Source: Eubacteriales Family XIII. Incertae Sedis bacterium
GTDB taxonomy: Bacteria > Bacillota > Clostridia > Peptostreptococcales > Anaerovoracaceae
Reading direction: 5' to 3'
Length of the DNA: 6,732 bases
NCBI GenBank assembly: GCA_031272745.1
Contig: JAISTF010000210.1
Coordinates: 1 to 6,732, forward strand
Made by a program: the position numbers and the translations under genes. Positions 1-6,200 of the stretch are shown here, in pieces. How positions within the stretch are numbered: position 1 is the stretch's first letter; each line of letters begins with the position of its first letter. A model generated the notes under the pieces. The model did not search any database, was not told the origin of the DNA, and worked only from the letters and a program-made list of their open reading frames with translations.

Positions 1-1
1 A

Positions 2-3000
2 CCGGCCGCCGCGTTTCCCGCGGAACCGATCGCGGCCCTGAAGTCGTTCGCGGCAAAACTCTCCGCCATCCCGTTCGCGGCGACGGTCAAAGCGGCTGCA
101 GCGACCGCGCTTTCGACCGTGCGCGATTTCACGCAGGACCTCTTCAACGACAAGCAGGACGCCGCGCGGCCCGCGAAAGCAACCGCAATAGCGCCCCCCA
201 CGACCGCAACAGCCGACACGGACGCCGCGCCGGACGCCCCCCTCTCGCGGTTCCGCCGCAGAAAGAGCAAGCGCAAGCCCAAGCGCCCCAAACGCAAGGA
301 GCACATCGTCCAGAAGATCCTCAAAGCCCTGCTCTCGGTCATCCTGATCGCCGTCCTCGGCGCCCTCGGCTACGGCCTGTTCTACCTCTACGGCCTCGTC
401 AAGGATTTGCCGGAACACGACCCCGCCCACATCCAGGACGACCTCAAGACGATCTCCACGATCTACGACAGCGAAGGCAACGAGATGAAGGACATCTATG
501 TCGGCGACGACTACCGCATCCTCATCACCTACGACCAGCTTCCGCAAAACCTCGTGAACGCGGTCATCGCGATCGAGGACAAGACGTTCTGGACGCACCA
601 CGGCTTCAACATCACGCGCATCGTCGGCGCCGTCCGCGAAAGCTACCTCGGCGGCGGCGACATCTCGGGCACGAGCACGATCAGCCAGCAGCTCGCGCGC
701 AACATCTGGATGGCCGACACGAAGACCGAACGCACCATCCTGCGCAAGGTCCGCGAAGCTTGGTACGCGCGGCAACTCGAGCTCGGCCTCAGCAAAGAGG
801 ACATCCTGACCGCCTACATGAACACCATCCCCCTCGGCAACCACAGCCAGGGCGTCGGCGCGGCCGCCAAATCGTATTTCAATAAGGAAATCGAGCAGCT
901 TGACCTGCTGGAATGCGCGGCGCTCGCGGCCTTGCCGCAGGCTCCCGGGAAATATTCGCTCATCACGACGGTCGGCATCGGCGAAGCGTCCCCGACCGAC
1001 CCGAACCTGCTGCTCACGACGGACCAGAATATGTTCCTCTACAACGACGCGGCCGAGGAGCGCATCCAACTTGTGCTCGACCTCATGCTCGAACAAGGCT
1101 ATATCACGCAGTCGGAGCACGACCGCGCGTCCGCGGACAACATCAAGAGGCATCTGCACCCGCAGCCGCTTCAGGAGAGCAACAACGCCTCGTTCTTCAT
1201 TGATTATTTGATTCAGGACATGGCGAAAGATTTGTACGACGCCTATCCCGAGAATTATGAAAATCTCGACGAGGCGCTGACGGATGTGTACAGCGGCGGC
1301 TACCAGATTTACAGCACGTTCGACCAGACGATGCAGGACATCGCGACCGAGGAATTCGAGAACCCGGACAATTTCCCGATCGCCTATATGCGCAAGGACA
1401 GCGCCGGCAACGCGCTCGACGACAACGGCGAAATCACGCTGTACCGGTACGAGAATATGTTCTCGGTGCGCGACGAAGGCGAAAACGCGGACGCGGACAC
1501 AGACGCGGACGACGGCGAGGCCGCGGAAGAGGACGCGTGGTTTGTGCTCACGCCGGACGAATACGAGATCCGGCAGGACGGCAGCATGCGCGTCTTCAGG
1601 GGGGGGCGCCTCGGCATCTATAACACGACCAATCCCGACGGGTCGACGGAAGTCGCCGTGGAATTCCGCGATTTCTACCGCAATACCGACGAGGGGCTGT
1701 TCATGACGAAGGGCGGCATCCTTTCGATTCCCGCGGACTACAAGGCGATGGATTCGGACGGCAACCTGATTCTTTCGCCGGCCATGTTTGACGCCGAGGA
1801 CAACATCTTCACGGTCTACACGGACGAGTCGGGCAAGGTGGACGAGGACGGGAACCCGCTGACCTACTACGCCGTCGGGCCCGACCACTACACGCTGCGG
1901 CAGAGCGTCATCCAGCCGCAGGGCGCGATGGCGATCCTCGAGGCGCACACGGGACGGCTGAAGGCGATGATCGGCGGACGCGGCATCAAGGGGCAGATGC
2001 AGTTCAACCGCGCGCTCGCGACGCGGCAGCCCGGCTCGACGATGAAGCCGATCGGCACCTACGGGCCCGCGCTCGATATGGGCGCGCACCTGCAGCCCGT
2101 CGAGAGCAACATCAAGACGTTCGGCACCTACTGGACGGCGCTGTCCATCATCGTCGACACGCAGATGGAATACCGCGGCAAGAAATGGCCGCGCAACTGG
2201 TACGGCAGCTACCGCGGGCCGCAGACGATGCGGCAGGCCATCGAGCAGTCGGAAAACATCCCGGCCGTGAAGGTGCAGCTCGCGCTCGGCAACCGCCGTT
2301 CGATCGAATTTTTGAAGAAACTCGGCATCACGACGATCGTCGAGGACGGCGACGCCAACGATCTGAATCCGGCGGCGCTCGCGCTCGGCGGCATGACGAA
2401 CGGCATCTCGCCGCTCGAAAACGCGTCGGCGTATAGCACGTTCGCCAACGGGGGCGTGCACGTCGACCCGATTGCGTACACGGTCGTGAAGGACCGCGAA
2501 GGCAACGTCGTGCTCGACGGGAAGTCGAAGGAGACGCAGGCGATGGACGAAGGCGCCGCCTTCATCATGAACGACATGCTGTACACGGCCGTGTCGCGCG
2601 GCATCGCAAACCGCGCGCAGGTCAAGGGCGTGCCCGTCGCGGGCAAGACGGGCACCTCGTCGGAAAACTACGACGCCTGGTTTGTCGGCAACACGCCGGA
2701 ATTTTCCGCCGCCGTGTGGATTGGCCTCGACCTGCAGATCAAGATGTCGCAAAACTCGGCGGCGGCCGCGTCGATGTTCTCGCGCGTCATGACGCGCATC
2801 TACGAGGAGAAAGGCATCACGGCCGGAGAATTCCCCGAGCAGCCCGAGAACGTCATCTCGGCGAGCGTCGGCGGGCACAGCGACTATTTCGTCGAGGGCA
2901 CGGTGCCCGACAAGCTCAACTACGGCGGGCGCGGGTTCCAGATCTGCGCGGACAGCGGGATGCTCGCGACGCCGTGGTGCCCGAACACGTTCACGCAATA

Positions 3001-3199
3001 CTACAGCCTCGAACCGGCCGAAGCCGTCGGCGCGGACGGCGGCGAGGGCTGGCTGCCTTCGATTGACATCACGCCGCGCTGGTACTGCCCGCTCCACAGC
3101 CAAGACCACGGGCATTATCCGACGGGCGACGGCGAAAGCGCACCGGACTACCAGGCACCCGATTTCTCGACCCAGCCAGGCGCGGGAGATGAGTTCTGA
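2..3199 (+). CDS. Class A penicillin-binding protein (PBP1A/PonA type), PASTA-less, 5' partial
   Basis: Bifunctional peptidoglycan synthase: it polymerises lipid II and cross-links stem peptides on the outer face of the membrane. The frame has no stop back to base 2, and the only in-window start before the membrane helix, GTG at 119, has no Shine-Dalgarno, so the true start probably lies upstream. Residues here are numbered from that GTG. The order is: Ala-rich cytosolic tail; very basic stretch (about 45-61); one transmembrane helix (about 68-93); GT51 domain with catalytic E153 in EDKTFWTHHG, GTSTISQQLARN at 184 and second Glu E213; insert domain (about 425-597) with an acidic run; transpeptidase with S640-TMK, S711-E-N and K843-TGT, all intact; then Cys943, Cys954, Cys990 and His993; then a Pro/Asp/Gly-rich tail with no PASTA domain. 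Two GT51 positions deviate from its neighbour (Q244, N255). At 1026 or more residues it is long for the family because of the insert. The stop overlaps the next start by one base. The family call is secure; which physiological PBP it is remains open. Confidence 0.96.
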   Translation, partial: PAAAFPAEPIAALKSFAAKLSAIPFAATVKAAAATALSTVRDFTQDLFNDKQDAARPAKATAIAPPTTATADTDAAPDAPLSRFRRRKSKRKPKRPKRKEHIVQKILKALLSVILIAVLGALGYGLFYLYGLVKDLPEHDPAHIQDDLKTISTIYDSEGNEMKDIYVGDDYRILITYDQLPQNLVNAVIAIEDKTFWTHHGFNITRIVGAVRESYLGGGDISGTSTISQQLARNIWMADTKTERTILRKVREAWYARQLELGLSKEDILTAYMNTIPLGNHSQGVGAAAKSYFNKEIEQLDLLECAALAALPQAPGKYSLITTVGIGEASPTDPNLLLTTDQNMFLYNDAAEERIQLVLDLMLEQGYITQSEHDRASADNIKRHLHPQPLQESNNASFFIDYLIQDMAKDLYDAYPENYENLDEALTDVYSGGYQIYSTFDQTMQDIATEEFENPDNFPIAYMRKDSAGNALDDNGEITLYRYENMFSVRDEGENADADTDADDGEAAEEDAWFVLTPDEYEIRQDGSMRVFRGGRLGIYNTTNPDGSTEVAVEFRDFYRNTDEGLFMTKGGILSIPADYKAMDSDGNLILSPAMFDAEDNIFTVYTDESGKVDEDGNPLTYYAVGPDHYTLRQSVIQPQGAMAILEAHTGRLKAMIGGRGIKGQMQFNRALATRQPGSTMKPIGTYGPALDMGAHLQPVESNIKTFGTYWTALSIIVDTQMEYRGKKWPRNWYGSYRGPQTMRQAIEQSENIPAVKVQLALGNRRSIEFLKKLGITTIVEDGDANDLNPAALALGGMTNGISPLENASAYSTFANGGVHVDPIAYTVVKDREGNVVLDGKSKETQAMDEGAAFIMNDMLYTAVSRGIANRAQVKGVPVAGKTGTSSENYDAWFVGNTPEFSAAVWIGLDLQIKMSQNSAAAASMFSRVMTRIYEEKGITAGEFPEQPENVISASVGGHSDYFVEGTVPDKLNYGGRGFQICADSGMLATPWCPNTFTQYYSLEPAEAVGADGGEGWLPSIDITPRWYCPLHSQDHGHYPTGDGESAPDYQAPDFSTQPGAGDEF
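1472..1537 (+). repeat. Low-complexity acidic tract (Ala-Asp repeat) inside the insert domain of the first PBP
   Basis: Twenty-two codons, 12 of them Asp or Glu, built largely of short GCGGAC repeats. The paralogue has only about seven residues at the same place. The tract accounts for most of the 25-residue difference in distance between the catalytic Glu and the active serine of the two proteins. It is probably a flexible surface loop that grew by repeat slippage (inference). Confidence 0.75.
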
Positions 3200-3201
3200 T
3201 G
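3184..3201 (+). promoter_or_regulatory. Ribosome binding site and overlapping stop/start (TGATG) between the two PBP genes
   Basis: GGGAG at 3184-3188 lies 10 bases before ATG 3199. The last base of the upstream TGA (3197-3199) is the first base of that ATG. Such an overlap normally means translational coupling on one transcript. The spacing of the GGGAG is a little long, so coupling may matter more than free initiation. There is no room for a promoter or terminator between the genes. Confidence 0.7.
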
Positions 3202-6200
3202 GACGATCAAAAGACCGTCATCTACGGGCGCAGGGCGCGGCTGTCGGATACGGTGGTGGTGCCGTCGCCATCGTCGGAAGGGCTGAGCAAATTCGACGAA
3301 ATCGCGGAAGCCTTCCGCGATGCCAAGCCGGCGGACACGCGGCCGGTCTCCCCGCCGCGGGACAACCCCGCGCGGGATAGAATCGGCGGCCTGTTTTCGT
3401 TTGAGGAGATCAAAGAGGAAGAACCGATGCCTTCAGAGACATACGAAAGCCGCCGGAGCGCACAACGCGCGCAGAAATCGCAGAAGGCGGCCCCGAAGAA
3501 AAAAGAGGCGAAAGCGAAACGCATGGGGAAGCCGGTCAAGGGCGGGAAGCGCAAGCAGCCCCTCGGCGTCAAAATCCTCAAAGCCGTGCTCGCGGCCGTC
3601 CTCATCCTCGTGATCGGCGGCCTGTGCTTCGGCCTTTTCACCGTCTACAACGCCGTGAAGGACCTGCCCAAGCACGACCCCGCGCAGATCCAGCGCGACC
3701 TCAAGACCATGTCGACGATCTACGACGACGCGGGCAACCCGCTGAAGGACATCTATTTGGACGACGGCCTGCGGACGCTCGTCACCTACGACCAGCTCCC
3801 GCAAAACCTCGTGAACGCGATCGTCTCCGTCGAGGACAAGACGTTTTGGACGCACAAAGGCTTCAACGTCGTCCGCATCCTCGGCGCCGTGACGGAAAGC
3901 GTCACGGGCGGCGGCGAGATCGCGGGCACGAGCACGATCACGCAGCAGCTCGCCCGCAACATCTGGCTCGTCGGCACGAAATCCGAGCGCACGCTCGACC
4001 GCAAGATCAAGGAAGCCTACTATGCGCGCGAGCTCGAAAACAACCTCACAAAAGAGGACATTCTCACGGCCTACCTCAACACGATTCCGCTCGGCAACCA
4101 CAGCTACGGGGTCGGGGCGGCGGCACAAAGTTATTTCGGCAAAGACATCGGGCAGCTTGACCTCATCGAGTGCGCCGCCATCGCCGCGCTGCCGCAGTCG
4201 CCGAGCGTCTATTCGATGATCGCCACGGTCGGCATCGGCGAGGTCGCCCCCGACGACCCGCGCGTCCTGCTTGTCACGGACCAGTACATCTTCCTCTATA
4301 ACGATGCGGCTGAGGAGCGCATTCGCCTCGTGCTGGATCTGATGCTGGAGCAGGGCTATATCACACAGGAGGAGCATGACGCGGCGGCGGCGGACAACAT
4401 CCGCAGCCACCTGCACCCGCAGCCGCTCGACGAGGCCAGCAACGCTTCGTTCTTTATTGATTATTTGATCACGGATGTTGCGAGCGATTTGCTCGAAGAG
4501 TTCCCGGGGCAGTACGCGGACATCGACGAGGCCATCCAGAAGGTGTACAGCAGCGGGCTGGAGATTTACAGCACGTTCAACCAGCAGATGCAGGATATCT
4601 GCACCGAGGAGTTTGAGAATCCGGAGAATTATCCGGCGGCGCAGATGCCGCGCGACGACGCCGGCAACGTGCTGAACGAGGCGGGGCAGATCATGCTCTA
4701 CGCTTACGGCAATATGTTTTCCGACCGCGCCGACGGCGAACCGTGGTTCTGGCTGAACGAAGGCGATTTCGAGCTGCGGCAGGACGGCAGCATGCTCATC
4801 AAGGCGGGCAGGCGGCTCGGCATCTACGACACGACGAACCCGGACGGCTCGAAGGAAGTGGCCGTCGAATTCCGCGACTTTTACACGATGCCCGACGACG
4901 TCTTCCACATCACGAAGGGCGGCATCATCAGCATTCCTTCGGAGTACAAGGGGATGGATTCCGAGGGCAACCTGATCCTTTCGCCGGCGTTTTTCAGCAG
5001 CGACGCAAACATCTTCACGGTGGAGACCGGCGAGGACGGCGTCGAGCGCTGGTGGATCGGGCCGACGCATTTCAGCCTGCGGCAGAGCATCATCCAGCCG
5101 CAGGGCGCGACGACGATCATCGAGCACCACACGGGGCAGATCAAGGCAATGGTCGGCGGGCGCGGCATCGAGGGGCAGATGCAGTTCAACCGCGCGACGA
5201 GCCCGCACTCGCCGGGGTCGACGATGAAGCCGATCGGCGCCTACGGGCCGGCGCTCGACATGGGGGCGGACCTCGAGCCGACGGGCAGCGACATCCCGAC
5301 GTTCGGCACGTACTGGACGGCGCTGTCGATCATCCTCGACGAGCAGATGGAATACCAGGGCAAGGTCTGGCCGGACAACTGGTACAGCGGCTACCACGGC
5401 CCGCAGACGCTGCGCAACGCCGTGCAGCAGTCCGTCAACGTCTGCGCCGTCAAGGTGCAGATGGCGATCGGCAACCAGCGCTCCGTGAACTTCCTGAAGA
5501 AGCTCGGGATCACGACGCTCGTCGAAAGCGGCGACACGAACGACATGGGGCCGGCGTCGCTCGCGCTCGGCGGCATGACGCAGGGCGTGAAACCGCTCGA
5601 GATCGCAAGCGCCTACGGGACGTTCGCAAACCTCGGCGTCCGCGTTGAGCCGATTTCCTATACGAAGGTCACGGACCGCGCGGGCAACGTGGTGCTCGAC
5701 GGCAATCCGGAGAAAACCCAGGCGATGAACCCCGGCGCCGCCTTCATCATGAACGACATCCTGCACACGACCGTCACGGAAGGCATCGCGACGAAGGCGG
5801 CCGTGCCCGGCGTGCCCGTCGCGGGCAAGACCGGTACAAACGAGAAACGAAACTACGACGTGTGGTTTGTCGGCAACACGCCGACCTATTCGATGGGCGT
5901 CTGGCTCGGCTGCGATTTGAAGGTGCCGATGTCGCAAAACTCGGCGGCCTCCGCGGCGCTGTTCAGCAAGATCATGGCGCGCATCTACGAGGGGCGCGAC
6001 CCCGGGGAGTTCGAGCCGCAGCCCGAGGGCGTAATCACGGCGACCGTCGACGGGCTCACGGACTATTTCGTCGAAGGCACCGTGCCCGACAAGCTCGACA
6101 AGGGCACCGAGGAAGTCGACGTCTGCACCGAGTCCGGCTACCTCGCGACGCCGTGGTGCCCGTCGCACGAACTGCGCAAATTCAGCACGCTGAACGCGCA

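Noticed and set aside
119..121. GTG as the start of the first PBP
   Set aside because: There is no purine-rich ribosome site before it and the frame stays open and protein-like back to the window edge, so an upstream start is more likely. It cannot be fully excluded.
2209..2655. Minus-strand open frame of 148 codons
   Set aside because: It is antisense to the transpeptidase core of the first PBP, with no own ribosome site or recognisable domain.
3100..3430. Promoter or terminator between the two genes
   Set aside because: The genes overlap by one base, and I see neither a hairpin followed by a T run nor a convincing -35/-10 pair in this GC-rich coding sequence.
3624..4160. Plus-strand open frame of 178 codons in another phase
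   Set aside because: It overlaps the glycosyltransferase domain of the second PBP, and the overlapping correct frame has intact catalytic motifs. The Arg/Pro/His-rich product is a shadow.
4743..5648. Plus-strand open frame of about 300 codons in another phase
   Set aside because: It overlaps the insert and transpeptidase domains of the second PBP out of frame; its product is Arg/Ala/Gly/His-rich low-complexity sequence typical of a GC-rich frame shadow.
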